In this document: one piece after another, positions 34,979 through 44,892 of the stretch | How the letters are laid out: every line of letters begins with the position of its first letter | Numbering within the stretch: position 1 is the first letter of the stretch | Assembly (NCBI GenBank): GCA_046533095.1 | Contig: JAJQRA010000014.1 | Coordinates: 1 to 64,000 of the forward strand | Direction of reading: 5' to 3' | DNA from: ZAX-1 sp046533095 | Lineage (GTDB): Bacteria; Bacillota; Clostridia; Lachnospirales; Lachnospiraceae | Length of the DNA: 64,000 nucleotides | Notes under the pieces: generated by a model | What the model saw: the letters and a program-made list of their open reading frames with translations, nothing else | Told to the model about the DNA's origin: nothing | The model's database searches: none | Translations under genes and position numbers: made by a program

Positions 34979-35123
34979 TGCTACAAAATTTGAAATTATT
35001 TCGTTTGCTATCATAAAGTACGTTTTTAACGATGAGGGCGGGGCTTGGAAAGATTTAGCACGCGAGTATGCCAGGGCAAAAATCGGTGTTCGTGTTGAAG
35101 ATGTAAAACGCGGTTGCAAATAG
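34979..35123 (+). pseudogene. Unidentified coding remnant (EIISFAI element)
   Basis: A 47-codon open stretch without a start reads YATKFEIISFAIIKYVFNDE, then WKDLAREYARAKIGVRVEDV, to TAG at 35121. The first 42 bases match a block repeated twice at 54567-54690 (AKCEIISFAIVNKYML). I do not recognise the family. It looks like the tail of a lost gene carried at more than one site. Confidence 0.4.
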
Positions 35124-35157
35124 TACCCATGGTAAATTTTTGAATTGCCACTATATT

Positions 35158-35394
35158 CTATGCACATGTTTTCCCATTATCGGGATCCGGAGTAAGGACA
35201 TAAACGTCTTTAACCTCAACAATAAGTGCACCTTTAGCAGTGAGCTTAAACTTGCTTGTGATGGTATTTCCTTTTTCCAGTAAGACGGCATCCTTTGAAT
35301 ATATTGCTTTCCCCTTGAGCTGATAGCCTTTTGAAAGCACCCATGTCTTTGTTTCTTCCAATAACTTCTTTACTTCGCTATTCAGATTACTCAT
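35158..35394 (-). CDS. Small hypothetical protein at the end of the sugar operon
   Basis: A 78-residue protein (MSNLNSEVKKLLEETKTWVL ... DVYVLTPDPDNGKTCA), lying 32 bases after the glycosidase on the same strand. No ribosome site is clear and no family is recognised. The pattern of a helix followed by four or five strands suggests a small alpha/beta protein, and a truncated gene is also possible. Confidence 0.4.
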   Translation of the reverse strand: MSNLNSEVKKLLEETKTWVLSKGYQLKGKAIYSKDAVLLEKGNTITSKFKLTAKGALIVEVKDVYVLTPDPDNGKTCA

Positions 35395-35426
35395 ATTTTG
35401 TCAGAATATGATGCGCTTACTTTTGC

Positions 35427-37442
35427 TCAAGCTGTTTCAATCGTTTCAACATCTATTACAACCATTTGGTGGCAATTCACTTTCGGAATGAGATATTCAA
35501 TTCCACTATCAACTTCACGGAATTCAATATCTTCCATCTGCGGTGCAAGATATACGCGATTTACTTTTTCCTGTATACGGAGAATAACGGACTTATTATA
35601 TAGTGGCACTATATCCTCAATCACTTCTATTGCATGCATTTTCCCGTCACTTAAAAATGAACCTCGACCCATTGTATGTGCAAAAAGCACGTGATTGATA
35701 TATCTTCCTTGGTCTTTTTGCTTCGTCAATGTAACAATTGCTTTATCGGGCAAATTCGCTTCAATGGTTTTCTTCTCCCCAAGCAATGTATCAAGGGCAT
35801 AACAAATAGTCTCCTTAAGATGTAACGACCCCATCTTTGCATAATCTGTAAATATATTCCAGCTTATGTACGCTGTATTCTTTGTTATAACTGCCGCCGG
35901 AAAACTTTCTTTGCTATTGTTTGGGGTCTGCTGATGCGAGCAAAAATGTAAAATGTCCCTATTAAAATAGGAATTTTCTCTTCTTGCAAATTCAGTTCCT
36001 CCCAGTTGCTCTATCCGGTAAGCATCTTCGTACATTACATGAGCATCACGTCCCGTTACAAGTGGAAATAATGGAATAAGATAATCCGGTTTGTATTCGC
36101 TTTTCCCTATAAACTTCACTCCCATATCCAAAGTGAATGTATCTTTATCCGATGACAATCCACTTGATCCGGTAGCCAGAATCTTACCACCATTCTCCAA
36201 ATATTTTTGCAGTCTCTTCCTCAAGTCTTCTGATAAACGAATGTTATCAGGCAAGATAATCAATGGATAGTCTTGAAATTCTACTTCCGTATCTATTATT
36301 CTATATAAATATTTTCCTTCCAGCATGATACGGTTTGCACCAATATCACCATGCCACTGCACATCTCTATTCGAAACAGAATGATTCACAGCCTCTTCGC
36401 TCAAAATTCCTATATCAAAACAATTGACGGAATTTAGACACCATTCTTCTTTCAGCTCTACTTCCTTGTAGGCGGCACCTATCAGTCCATATGTAGCTTC
36501 ATTCATCTTCCCTAAGGGATGCAGCTGATCTCCAATGGAAGATTTCGCTCCAAATGCAAGTGCAAGTGATGTTTCATAAATAAGTGCATTCGGATGTTTG
36601 TAGCCACCGAATTCCCCCCAGGTATTATGAAACTTCCCGGTCATTCCCAAATATTCTTGTCCCAGATTCATAACGTAGGAAGCTGACATTGGAAAATGAT
36701 CATATCCCCAACCGCCTGTGGGAAGACTCTCCAGTTCCAGATGTGTATTGTAGCCTGCAATATCTCTTCTTCCCCTTGTTATGTGTCCGGCATTATGAAA
36801 AATCGTACAATCCCCATTATATTTTTTAATAACACGCTCCATACGTTCTGCATATCTTTGATAAACTAATTCTGCTTGTTCCATAACAGCATCTATGTCT
36901 CTGGGATCTTTCTTCTTTTGTATCATTTCATTACGGCAATTGGCACAATAACAGGGATGAATACTTGCAATATCCAAAAAAATTCCGTTGGGTTTATACC
37001 TTTGCATCACCTCCGCCGTCTGCGCTTCCAGTAAGTCCAAGTAAGTTGTATTAAAACATAATAAATGGAATCCTGCCCCATGAATAAAATTTGCCACCCA
37101 TGGATTAGATTCATCTTCTGCTCTCGCTAGCCATTCCGGATGCCTTATCGCTTCCTTTTCATCCAGACCGGCCGAAATATAAACAGGTGAACTTACTCCT
37201 ATCTCCTTGCACGCCTCTAATTGCTCTGCCAATAAGTCAAATGTTAATTCCGGGTGTATTTCATTTACTTGGGTTTTATGATAAGACCAACCGTGATGGC
37301 ATTTGGAAAATATAGTGATAGAATCTACATGACCACTTATTAACGCGGTTTGAAATTGCTTTTTATCAAATTCCTTCCCGATATCCTTTATATGCTCTGA
37401 AGTGTGAAAATCCAAATGTACTTGTCTGAACTTCATGCCCAT
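35427..37442 (-). CDS. GHL6-type glycosyl hydrolase with beta-galactosidase-like trimerisation domain
   Basis: A 671-residue enzyme. The N-terminal TIM barrel begins MKFRQVHLDFHTSEHI and continues with SGHVDSITIFSKCHHGWSYH, the pattern of hypothetical glycosyl hydrolase family 6 (PF14871). The putative acidic catalytic residues lie in GIFLDIASIHPCYCANC (about 160-175), a segment with Cys and His that may bind metal. After the barrel come NTWGEFGGYKHPNAL and a trimerisation-like Rossmann part (LIILPDNIRLSEDLRKRLQK, YLENGGKILATG). No signal peptide is seen, so it acts inside the cell. The ATG used (37442) follows AAAGGAGAACGT; an upstream in-frame start is rejected. The substrate should be the sugar imported by the neighbouring ABC system. 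Confidence 0.8.
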   Translation of the reverse strand: MGMKFRQVHLDFHTSEHIKDIGKEFDKKQFQTALISGHVDSITIFSKCHHGWSYHKTQVNEIHPELTFDLLAEQLEACKEIGVSSPVYISAGLDEKEAIRHPEWLARAEDESNPWVANFIHGAGFHLLCFNTTYLDLLEAQTAEVMQRYKPNGIFLDIASIHPCYCANCRNEMIQKKKDPRDIDAVMEQAELVYQRYAERMERVIKKYNGDCTIFHNAGHITRGRRDIAGYNTHLELESLPTGGWGYDHFPMSASYVMNLGQEYLGMTGKFHNTWGEFGGYKHPNALIYETSLALAFGAKSSIGDQLHPLGKMNEATYGLIGAAYKEVELKEEWCLNSVNCFDIGILSEEAVNHSVSNRDVQWHGDIGANRIMLEGKYLYRIIDTEVEFQDYPLIILPDNIRLSEDLRKRLQKYLENGGKILATGSSGLSSDKDTFTLDMGVKFIGKSEYKPDYLIPLFPLVTGRDAHVMYEDAYRIEQLGGTEFARRENSYFNRDILHFCSHQQTPNNSKESFPAAVITKNTAYISWNIFTDYAKMGSLHLKETICYALDTLLGEKKTIEANLPDKAIVTLTKQKDQGRYINHVLFAHTMGRGSFLSDGKMHAIEVIEDIVPLYNKSVILRIQEKVNRVYLAPQMEDIEFREVDSGIEYLIPKVNCHQMVVIDVETIETA

Positions 37443-37473
37443 ACGTTCTCCTTTCGGTGATTCAATCGTTGTG

Positions 37474-38133
37474 TCAATCCCATTCAAAATTTATCTGATC
37501 CAAAATTTTTTTTGCAATCAACATATGTCCATGCATATTCGGATGAACTCTATCCCATGCAAAACGATTCCCATGACCAATTGTCAGCGCCTGATCAAAA
37601 GATGCTTGCAAGTCCACAACGGGCAATTTGTACTTATGTGCAATCTCTTTTACCGCAGCTCCATACATATCCATGGTTTTACGCATTAGATCATTTGTAT
37701 TTGGTTCCATGTAATAAGGCGTAATCATCAAAACGCAACTTCCTTGTTCCAGCGTTGTTTTCACAAGATACTCCAAACTTTCTTTATACTCCTCCACGTA
37801 TACGTGGCTTTCTGTCTGAAGCGGTGAGTCAAATTGACGCCACACATCGTTTATTCCAATCAAGATACTGGTCCAATCCGGTTTTAGATCCAATACATCT
37901 TTCTGCCACCTCGCTTTTAGCTCCCTGACAGTATCTCCTGAATTTCCCATATTAATAATTCGTATCTTCTTATCTGGATCATTTACTTGGAGCAACGCAT
38001 CCACCAGTGCTACATAGCCTGTTCCAATACCTGCAAACAATCCTTCTCCATATGGTCTTGCTCTTTCGCAATCCGTTATTGAATCGCCTATCATCACCCA
38101 TTTGCTTTCTTTTCCGATCACTAATTTGCTCAT
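37474..38133 (-). CDS. SGNH/GDSL-type esterase
   Basis: A 219-residue hydrolase of the SGNH superfamily. The nucleophile block is GDSITDCERARP (Ser17 region), with the later GN block as MGNSGDTV, a GIND block (LIGINDVWR) and the Asp-x-x-His pair in WDRVHPNMHG near the end. No signal peptide is visible. It probably removes acetyl or other acyl groups from sugars before the GHL6 enzyme. The ATG follows CAGGAGGAAAC. Confidence 0.9.
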   Translation of the reverse strand: MSKLVIGKESKWVMIGDSITDCERARPYGEGLFAGIGTGYVALVDALLQVNDPDKKIRIINMGNSGDTVRELKARWQKDVLDLKPDWTSILIGINDVWRQFDSPLQTESHVYVEEYKESLEYLVKTTLEQGSCVLMITPYYMEPNTNDLMRKTMDMYGAAVKEIAHKYKLPVVDLQASFDQALTIGHGNRFAWDRVHPNMHGHMLIAKKILDQINFEWD

Positions 38134-38151
38134 GTTTCCTCCTGTTAAGAG

Positions 38152-38191
38152 AAAGAAGGGCAGCCCGGTTTATGTGGCGCTGTCCTTCTTT
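38152..38191 (-). terminator. Internal hairpin in the sugar operon
   Basis: AAAGAAGGGCAGC pairs with GCTGTCCTTCTTT (one G-U) on both strands, with T-rich ends on the minus strand. It lies between the permease and the esterase genes and may reduce expression of the enzymes relative to the transporter. Confidence 0.6.
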
Positions 38192-38213
38192 ATTTGTCTC
38201 ATTTCCTTTCCTT

Positions 38214-39044
38214 TTATCCCTTTACAGCCCCGGCTGTCTGACCTGCAATAATATATTTTTGGCAGAATAGATACAATAACGTAATAGGTAATGCCGTGAG
38301 TACCAGGTCTGCAAATACATAATTCCAATTACTCGCATATTGTCCAAAGAAATTATAGACTGTTAAGGGCATCGTCCACTTTGAAGCTGAGTTGAAAAAA
38401 TATAAGGGAATCATAAATTCGTTCCATGCCGACATTGCAGTAGTCACTAATACCGTAGTCAAAATAGGTTTCATCAAAGGCAAAATAATTTTGAAAAAAA
38501 TAACCGTTGGACTTGCACCATCAATATAAGCTGCCTCATCCAGATCAGTTGGCACATTGCGAATAAATCCTGTCAGCGTAAAAATAGACCAAGGTATATG
38601 AACCGCTATCTGCACTAATATAACACCTGCGAAAGTACCTATGAGGTTAAGTGCTTTTAGTACCCCAAATGTTGTTACAATTTGAACCGGTGAAACCATT
38701 CCCAAAACAAACAGATTGTATATAATTTTTGTATATCTTGTGCTTTTTCTAGAGATTACAAATGCACATAAACTTGAAAAAATCAATTCAATTATCGTAA
38801 TAACTATGGTAATAATCATACTGTTTATAAAGGCCTGCCCAATTCCTCCATGCTTAATTACATATATATAATTCTCAAAATGCCATTCACCGGGCAAATT
38901 CATATTAAATAATTGTGCTTCTGTGGGATTTTTAAGTGACCCAAATATCATAATGAGCAATGGGGCAATCACAATCAAACTCATCGCAGCCATAATGGAG
39001 GTCAATACGATTTTTACCAATTTTCCTTTTTCTGCATTCTTCAT
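38214..39044 (-). CDS. Carbohydrate ABC transporter permease (MalG type)
   Basis: A 276-residue inner-membrane permease with six helices. The EAA loop is EAAYIDGASPTVIFFKIILPLMKP (about 190-213), with the sugar-permease consensus. It begins at the ATG that overlaps the stop of the upstream permease (TAATG), so the two are translationally coupled. It pairs with the MalF-like subunit; no ATPase subunit is encoded here, as in many Firmicutes where a shared MsmK/MsmX-like ATPase serves several sugar systems. Confidence 0.93.
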   Translation of the reverse strand: MKNAEKGKLVKIVLTSIMAAMSLIVIAPLLIMIFGSLKNPTEAQLFNMNLPGEWHFENYIYVIKHGGIGQAFINSMIITIVITIIELIFSSLCAFVISRKSTRYTKIIYNLFVLGMVSPVQIVTTFGVLKALNLIGTFAGVILVQIAVHIPWSIFTLTGFIRNVPTDLDEAAYIDGASPTVIFFKIILPLMKPILTTVLVTTAMSAWNEFMIPLYFFNSASKWTMPLTVYNFFGQYASNWNYVFADLVLTALPITLLYLFCQKYIIAGQTAGAVKG

Positions 39045-39922
39045 TATATATCCAACTCTCTTTTTCTTAGAACATTGTTTACGAGAAGTGCGATCAAAGA
39101 AATCATTACAAACAATATTAACCCCATCGCTGTTGATCTTCCAAGCGTTCCTTTGGCAAAGGCCTTGTAAATATAAGTACTCAGTACTTGTGTTGCATTA
39201 CCTGGACCGCCACCGGTCATAACATACACCTGCTCAAATACTTTAAATCCACCAATTGTATTCATAGTGACTACAACCGTAAATGCCGGTGCCAATAGAG
39301 GTAATGTAATATTTTTGATTTGTTGCAATTTGCTTGCGCCATCAATTTTAGCTGCCTCATAATATTCTTTTGAAATCCCTTGTAACCCTGCAAGAAAGAT
39401 TGCCATAGCAAAGCCGCTCCACTTCCAGACTTGCACAAACATAATACTGCCTAAAGCCGTAGCATTGTTACCTAACCAATCTTTGGTCCAACTTTCCAAC
39501 CCTATTAGCCTAAGAAGTTGATTTAAAATTCCATTATTCATCTTAAATACGGATGTAAACATAATGCCAACAACAATCAAACTCAACACTGCCGGAAGAT
39601 AAAACATCGTCCGAAATAGGTTTTTTCCAATTACTTTTTCATCTAGAATGAGTGCCAATACTAACCCTATGATAATGATAAGGACAGTCGTAATGATTGC
39701 AAAAAGAAATGTATTTTTGGTTGCCAGTGCAAACCCCGCATCTTTTAGTAAATATGTAAAATTGTCTAACCCATTAAATTTAGGTTCATACAGTCTTAAT
39801 ATATTCCAATCTGTAAAGCTCAGTACAAACCCAAGTAAAACAGGGATTACGAAGAATACCGCAAAGACTATAATTGCCGGATATGTGAAATAATTCGGAT
39901 ACAACTTATTCTTTTTATTCAT
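39044..39922 (-). CDS. Carbohydrate ABC transporter permease (MalF/UgpA type)
   Basis: A 292-residue permease with six helices. The N-terminus (YPNYFTYPAIIVFAVFFVIP) and the EAA loop (EYYEAAKIDGASKLQQIKNITLPLL, about 195-219) place it in the sugar permease family. It lies between the binding protein and the second permease in one operon on the minus strand. Confidence 0.93.
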   Translation of the reverse strand: MNKKNKLYPNYFTYPAIIVFAVFFVIPVLLGFVLSFTDWNILRLYEPKFNGLDNFTYLLKDAGFALATKNTFLFAIITTVLIIIIGLVLALILDEKVIGKNLFRTMFYLPAVLSLIVVGIMFTSVFKMNNGILNQLLRLIGLESWTKDWLGNNATALGSIMFVQVWKWSGFAMAIFLAGLQGISKEYYEAAKIDGASKLQQIKNITLPLLAPAFTVVVTMNTIGGFKVFEQVYVMTGGGPGNATQVLSTYIYKAFAKGTLGRSTAMGLILFVMISLIALLVNNVLRKRELDI

Positions 39923-39952
39923 CTTGCCAGTTTCCTTCCTGCTAGTACTGCT

Positions 39953-41371
39953 TTAAAATCCTTCAAAACCTTGTTGCTGCATGATATCCACATAGTCTCG
40001 TTGTAAGCCTTCGAATACCTCTTTAGGTGTCTTTGTCCCTTGAATTGCTTCAATATAATTATTCCACAAATCCGGCCAAATCGCACCTGCATCCGACAGC
40101 AGACTGTTCATTTCAAATACATAGTTACCTGTCTTAATATACTGATCTACGATACTCGCTACTGCCGGCACTACATCGCCTCCATCTACATCATCAAAGG
40201 CAGGAAATCCCGGATTCACGTCATAGTACAATTTCTGATATTTTGGCATCGACCATACTTGTAAAAAGGCTTTGGCTGCATCAACTTGTGCACCTTCTTT
40301 CGGAACATATAGCCCTTGCACATAATTACCGGTTGGTAAAAGCTGTTTATCTCCAAACGAAATGACAAATGAACCTAACTCTACATCTGGATATTTCCCT
40401 TGTGCATCTGCTGCCCATTGTTCAATGGTATAATACATTGCCGCCTTACCTGTGCAAACTGCTTCAACTGCCGTATCATATCCAACTGACATATGATCTT
40501 CATTCCAATATCCGGCTTTCTCAAGCTCGGTATATCTTGTTAGAATATCTGTACATTCCGGTATACCCGTCCATTCAATCTCGTTTGCCAGTAGCTGATC
40601 TGTTACTTTTCCTACACGATCTCCCAAAGCGGCCGCTATACCACCCGTCATAAATATTTGTGTTGTCCACGTATCGGCATTGGTCGCATAGAGTGGGGTA
40701 ACCCCATTTCCTTTTTCCTTAACTGTTTTTAGAATTTCAATGAACTCATCATAAGTTTTCGGATCTGGATCTGTGATTCCACATGATTCTAGTACTTCTT
40801 TGTTATAGAATACGATCTGATAACCTGATGAAGATTCTTTTGGTAAGCCATATACTTTTCCATCCGCTTTATCCTTAATTAGATCCGGATTGATTACTCT
40901 TTCCATCCATGGTTCATTGCTTAAATCTTCACAATTTTGTGCAACTCCAAGCGCAATATTTCGCGAAGGCATATTATGTTCAAACGTATCCGGTACTTCT
41001 GATGTGGAAAGTTTGACTTGCAATAAAGCGTCATATTCTCCATCTGGTACTACTTGGAATTCTACATCGCATCCATAATCTTCTTTGATGGCATCTGCCA
41101 TGGTCTGATATTGCTCGAAATATTTTCCTTGGCTCGTCATAAATGAAATAGTCTTCCCATCCAATATCCCAAACTCACCATCTTTCGTTGCAACACCAGT
41201 CCCTTCTTCAGGCTCGTCCTTACTCTCCTCCGTGCTTTCTTCCTTGCTTTCTTCCGTGTTTCCTTCCTTACTTTCTTCCTTCTTTTCGCTCGCTCCACAA
41301 GCTGCCAAGCCAATTAATAGTATTGCACATATCAAAAAGGCCATCGTTCTTTTTACTATTTGCTTTCTCAT
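39953..41371 (-). CDS. Extracellular sugar-binding lipoprotein
   Basis: A 472-residue solute-binding protein, ABC family 1. It has a lipoprotein signal (MRKQIVKRTMAFLICAILL, lipobox LAAC with Cys25), then an acidic low-complexity linker rich in EES/KEES repeats (about 28-58), then the binding fold (GKTISFMTSQG ... VKLSTSEVPDTF ... YDEFIEILKTV). It captures an oligosaccharide outside the cell and delivers it to the two permeases. The start has AAAGGAGGAGCAAT. As first gene of the operon it faces the divergent kinase gene. Confidence 0.92.
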   Translation of the reverse strand: MRKQIVKRTMAFLICAILLIGLAACGASEKKEESKEGNTEESKEESTEESKDEPEEGTGVATKDGEFGILDGKTISFMTSQGKYFEQYQTMADAIKEDYGCDVEFQVVPDGEYDALLQVKLSTSEVPDTFEHNMPSRNIALGVAQNCEDLSNEPWMERVINPDLIKDKADGKVYGLPKESSSGYQIVFYNKEVLESCGITDPDPKTYDEFIEILKTVKEKGNGVTPLYATNADTWTTQIFMTGGIAAALGDRVGKVTDQLLANEIEWTGIPECTDILTRYTELEKAGYWNEDHMSVGYDTAVEAVCTGKAAMYYTIEQWAADAQGKYPDVELGSFVISFGDKQLLPTGNYVQGLYVPKEGAQVDAAKAFLQVWSMPKYQKLYYDVNPGFPAFDDVDGGDVVPAVASIVDQYIKTGNYVFEMNSLLSDAGAIWPDLWNNYIEAIQGTKTPKEVFEGLQRDYVDIMQQQGFEGF

Positions 41372-41561
41372 TCTATTGCTCCTCCTTTTTTTGGAATGTT
41401 ATTGTTTCTTGTTCATTTAAATTGTAACGTCCTCATCCAAAATTATAAATGGAAAAATTAATAGAAAAACATGGAATATTTGCGAATCGTATTTTATTAC
41501 TTTCCGAGGTATGCTATGCTATATGCGATAAGTATTGTAATCTTTCTTAGGAGGACAAGCC
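41372..41561. other. Divergent control region
   Basis: A 190-base AT-rich region between the outward-facing sugar transporter and two-component genes. On the minus strand a TATAAT lies at about 41441, with a poor -35. The response regulator next door is of the AraC type and most likely binds here; I see no clear repeated half-sites. Confidence 0.4.
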
Positions 41562-43364
41562 ATGAAGAAAAATTTTCAAAAAAGAGTTTTTTACAATGCT
41601 TCTTTTGTCATTGTCCTGTTCGTAATACTATTCTTGACATTTTTTTCAAAATATATCTGGGATGAAATCTCAAAGACTTCAAAAAATAATCTGAACCAAT
41701 TGGCCGATAAAACCTATCGTGAATTATCTATACTATTTCAAGACATGGATAAACTGGCACTTTATGCTTCAACGAACCCGGAAATCACGCATGCATTAAC
41801 GAATGCTCGGAAAACGGATATTAGTAATGAACAATTATCCCATTCCATTCGTCACATAATGACTTCCATCACGGTACCAAATGACTCTTCCAGGTTTCGC
41901 ATAAGTTTATATAATGAAAAAGGTTATTTTGTTTCCAGTGGTATCCCCTATTCAAAAAAGATACTGGAAGAAAAGTTATCTTCCGCTGACTATAAATCCT
42001 GGTACAAAGAGCTTCCAATCAGACACAAAAAAAAATATATCACTTCTTTTTCAAAAGATACTTGGAGTGGTACGGCTGTTCCTTACATCTCACTCTACCG
42101 GGAGGTATTTGATGAAAAAATATTGGAACTCACCACTGGCATTATAGAAATACAATGTCCCTATAAGCATGTAGATTCCATATTAAATCTAGATTCTTCT
42201 CAGACCGAAACCTATTTATTTGATACCTCGGGAACATGCATCTATCCCCAAGATGCACCTTCTCAGATGTCGGAGTTGGTTTTTGAAATGAAAGAAAAGA
42301 ATGAAAACTTAGTTTCCGGAGACGCTTTTTCCTTCACCGCATCCAACTCTATCTATAGTGGTATACAAATGGAGAACGGTTGGACATTCATTTTATCCCA
42401 GTCTCAAACACAAACTGATCAATTAGTGCGACAAGTCATTTTATCCATGCTCGTTATGAGTCTAAGTATTGTACTTATTTTTCTATATATCTTATATAAA
42501 ATATTAAAAAATGCTATGAGACCTCTAAATGATTTAACGGCTTCTATTGCATCCATAACGACTCATTCTTCTCACTTAAACGTTGATTTTTCAGAATATC
42601 CGAATGAATTTATGCAATTATCAGAGGCTTTCAATAAGATGATGGAACGATTACAAACTTCCATGAACGACAATCTGAAATTAAAAGAATGTGAAACACA
42701 TGCAAATCTAATTGCTTTACAATCTCAGATGAATCCCCATTTTCTTTATAACATGCTCACCATTATTGAAGCAATGAGCAGACAAAAAGATTATGCGCGA
42801 ATTGATGATACCTGTAATTATCTAGCAAGAATGTTAAGATATAATTCTGCTTATGACGAGGGATATACCTGTATTCAAAATGAAATTCAACATACTGAAT
42901 ATTATCTGAAATTAATGCAAATTCGATACGAAGAAATGTTCGAATATCACATAATCATTGACCCTGTTTTTGATCAACTTTCCATAAAAATACCAAAGCT
43001 GTCTTTGCAGCCTATTGTAGAAAACTGTTTCCAGCACGGTTTCAAAAAAACGCTTCCTCCTTGGAAGATTCAAATTCACTGCCGGATTGACAAGGATATG
43101 TGGTATCTGTCGGTAGAAGACAATGGATACGGTATTACAGAAGGAGAAATATCTCTTTTAATGGAGCGCGTAGAAGATTTTTTGAAGAATCCATCCAGCA
43201 ACCTTGATTCCTTAAAACTCGGTGGGATGGGACTCTTAAATACCATCTCGCGACTCAAATTGAAATATGGTGAAAATATCAAAGTTACAATTGAGAATCT
43301 TTCTACGCATGGAACAAAAATAACAATTGGAGGTCCTTTTCATGATAAATATATTGTTAGTTGA
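41562..43364 (+). CDS. YesM-type sensor histidine kinase
   Basis: A 600-residue membrane kinase. It has an N-terminal helix (about 13-32), an extracellular sensor domain of about 250 residues, a second helix near 290-312, a HAMP linker (KNAMRPLNDLTASIAS), a His_kinase domain (LIALQSQMNPHFLYNMLTII with the likely phospho-His of NPHFLYN) and a HATPase domain (PIVENCFQHGF, DNGYGI, GGMGLLNT). It belongs to the group that controls carbohydrate uptake in Firmicutes. The start follows AGGAGGACAAGCC. It overlaps the next gene by 23 bases. Confidence 0.93.
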   Translation: MKKNFQKRVFYNASFVIVLFVILFLTFFSKYIWDEISKTSKNNLNQLADKTYRELSILFQDMDKLALYASTNPEITHALTNARKTDISNEQLSHSIRHIMTSITVPNDSSRFRISLYNEKGYFVSSGIPYSKKILEEKLSSADYKSWYKELPIRHKKKYITSFSKDTWSGTAVPYISLYREVFDEKILELTTGIIEIQCPYKHVDSILNLDSSQTETYLFDTSGTCIYPQDAPSQMSELVFEMKEKNENLVSGDAFSFTASNSIYSGIQMENGWTFILSQSQTQTDQLVRQVILSMLVMSLSIVLIFLYILYKILKNAMRPLNDLTASIASITTHSSHLNVDFSEYPNEFMQLSEAFNKMMERLQTSMNDNLKLKECETHANLIALQSQMNPHFLYNMLTIIEAMSRQKDYARIDDTCNYLARMLRYNSAYDEGYTCIQNEIQHTEYYLKLMQIRYEEMFEYHIIIDPVFDQLSIKIPKLSLQPIVENCFQHGFKKTLPPWKIQIHCRIDKDMWYLSVEDNGYGITEGEISLLMERVEDFLKNPSSNLDSLKLGGMGLLNTISRLKLKYGENIKVTIENLSTHGTKITIGGPFHDKYIVS

Positions 43365-44892
43365 AGACGAACCACCTATCTTGAGGGATTTGTCTAAGCA
43401 AATCAAAGAGCTTTCTTCTTTTTGCTGCCTTTTTTCTACCACTACCAATGGAAAAGCGGCGATGGAAATAGTTGATCTTTCTTTCGCTTATATAGATCTG
43501 ATCATTACCGATATTCAAATGCCTGTCGTCGACGGACTAGAACTAATCGCATATGTGAAAGGGAACTACCCCAAAATTTCTTGTATCATTCTTTCCGGAT
43601 TCAATGATTTTAGGTATGCACAAAAGGCAATTGGTCTTGGAGTTGATGATTATCTACTAAAACCCGTTCAATTCGAAGACTTGAAAGATATACTCGCAAA
43701 AAAATATAAAGAAATTATCAAAACAAAAATATCTGCTGAAATCAGCAATGATTCTCATGATACACCGGTGATAAATTCTGTGCCAAAGATGCCACAACAA
43801 TCCCAGCTCTATATCTCATGCATCTTATGCCTTGGGCTGCTTCCTCATTATCATTCTTTTATATCGCCTTATTTAAAAAATATATGGGATCTCGGCATAA
43901 GGAAAAGCCTAGAACACCTTGACGAGCAATCTACGATATCTTATGTAATAGCAGATGGAAAGACGCTTTCAGAGAAAAATATTATAATTGCACTTCCCGC
44001 CAACTCTTCTTTGGACATTCGTGCATTATTGGTTTCGTTTTATGAGAATCTTGATTTCAAGATTCCCCATACATTAATTGTGAATCCCTGTATTGATTCA
44101 ATCACTTACATTGGAGATTCTATTCATGAATTACGAAAAGCCCTTTTTCGTACAATCATTTTGGGGCGATCGCAGTTGCTTTTTATTACTGATATCAATA
44201 GTCCTAAGGAAAATGATAACGTTTTGCAATTAAAAACTGACGTTTCGAATCTACATGCTATATTTAAAGAGCGGTCTTTTTCGGTCTTTAAGGCTGAGTT
44301 TCTGTATTTTATATCAGAATTAGAAAAAGAACATCTAAATCAAACCATTTTGTTTGATTTACTTTATTCTTTGATGTTTGGTTGCTTGAGAGATAGAGAT
44401 ATCTCCATTTCTTCAACTAACGCGATAGAGTATATTTCGGATGCCTTATACCTGTCGAACAATTATAAGGAACTCTCCGGGAATATCCTTTCTATGTTAG
44501 AAGATATCTATCGAAACGCTATTTCGTTTCATACAGATACGGACTCACAAGAGAAGACTCTTTACAAAATTGATTCTTATATTAGGCAACACTTCCATGA
44601 ACAAATTAACACCCAAAGTATTGCTCAGTATTTTAATTTTTCGCCTGCGTATCTAAGCAAGCTGTTCCGGGAATATAAAAATATATCCCCTACTGATTAT
44701 ATTACAGAGCTTCGCATTCTAAAGGCGAAAAAGATAATGTCACATAATCCTTCACTTAAAATAAAAGATATCTCCCTTTCCATCGGATATGAGGATTCTT
44801 TGTATTTTAGTAAGGTTTTCAAAAAGCAAACCGGTCTCTCCCCTTCACAATTTATGCGACAAATATCACAACTAAATTTCTCTGACAAATAA
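43342..44892 (+). CDS. YesN-type AraC response regulator
   Basis: A 516-residue protein with an N-terminal receiver (INILLVEDEPPILRD, phospho-acceptor Asp in LIITDIQMPVVDG, Lys in LLKPVQF), a central helical domain of about 250 residues and a C-terminal AraC-type pair of helix-turn-helix motifs (FNFSPAYLSKLFREYKNISP and IKDISLSIGYEDSLYFSKVF). It should activate the divergent sugar transporter operon. The start is put at ATG 43342 after GGAGGT, inside the end of the kinase gene. Confidence 0.93.
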   Translation: MINILLVEDEPPILRDLSKQIKELSSFCCLFSTTTNGKAAMEIVDLSFAYIDLIITDIQMPVVDGLELIAYVKGNYPKISCIILSGFNDFRYAQKAIGLGVDDYLLKPVQFEDLKDILAKKYKEIIKTKISAEISNDSHDTPVINSVPKMPQQSQLYISCILCLGLLPHYHSFISPYLKNIWDLGIRKSLEHLDEQSTISYVIADGKTLSEKNIIIALPANSSLDIRALLVSFYENLDFKIPHTLIVNPCIDSITYIGDSIHELRKALFRTIILGRSQLLFITDINSPKENDNVLQLKTDVSNLHAIFKERSFSVFKAEFLYFISELEKEHLNQTILFDLLYSLMFGCLRDRDISISSTNAIEYISDALYLSNNYKELSGNILSMLEDIYRNAISFHTDTDSQEKTLYKIDSYIRQHFHEQINTQSIAQYFNFSPAYLSKLFREYKNISPTDYITELRILKAKKIMSHNPSLKIKDISLSIGYEDSLYFSKVFKKQTGLSPSQFMRQISQLNFSDK

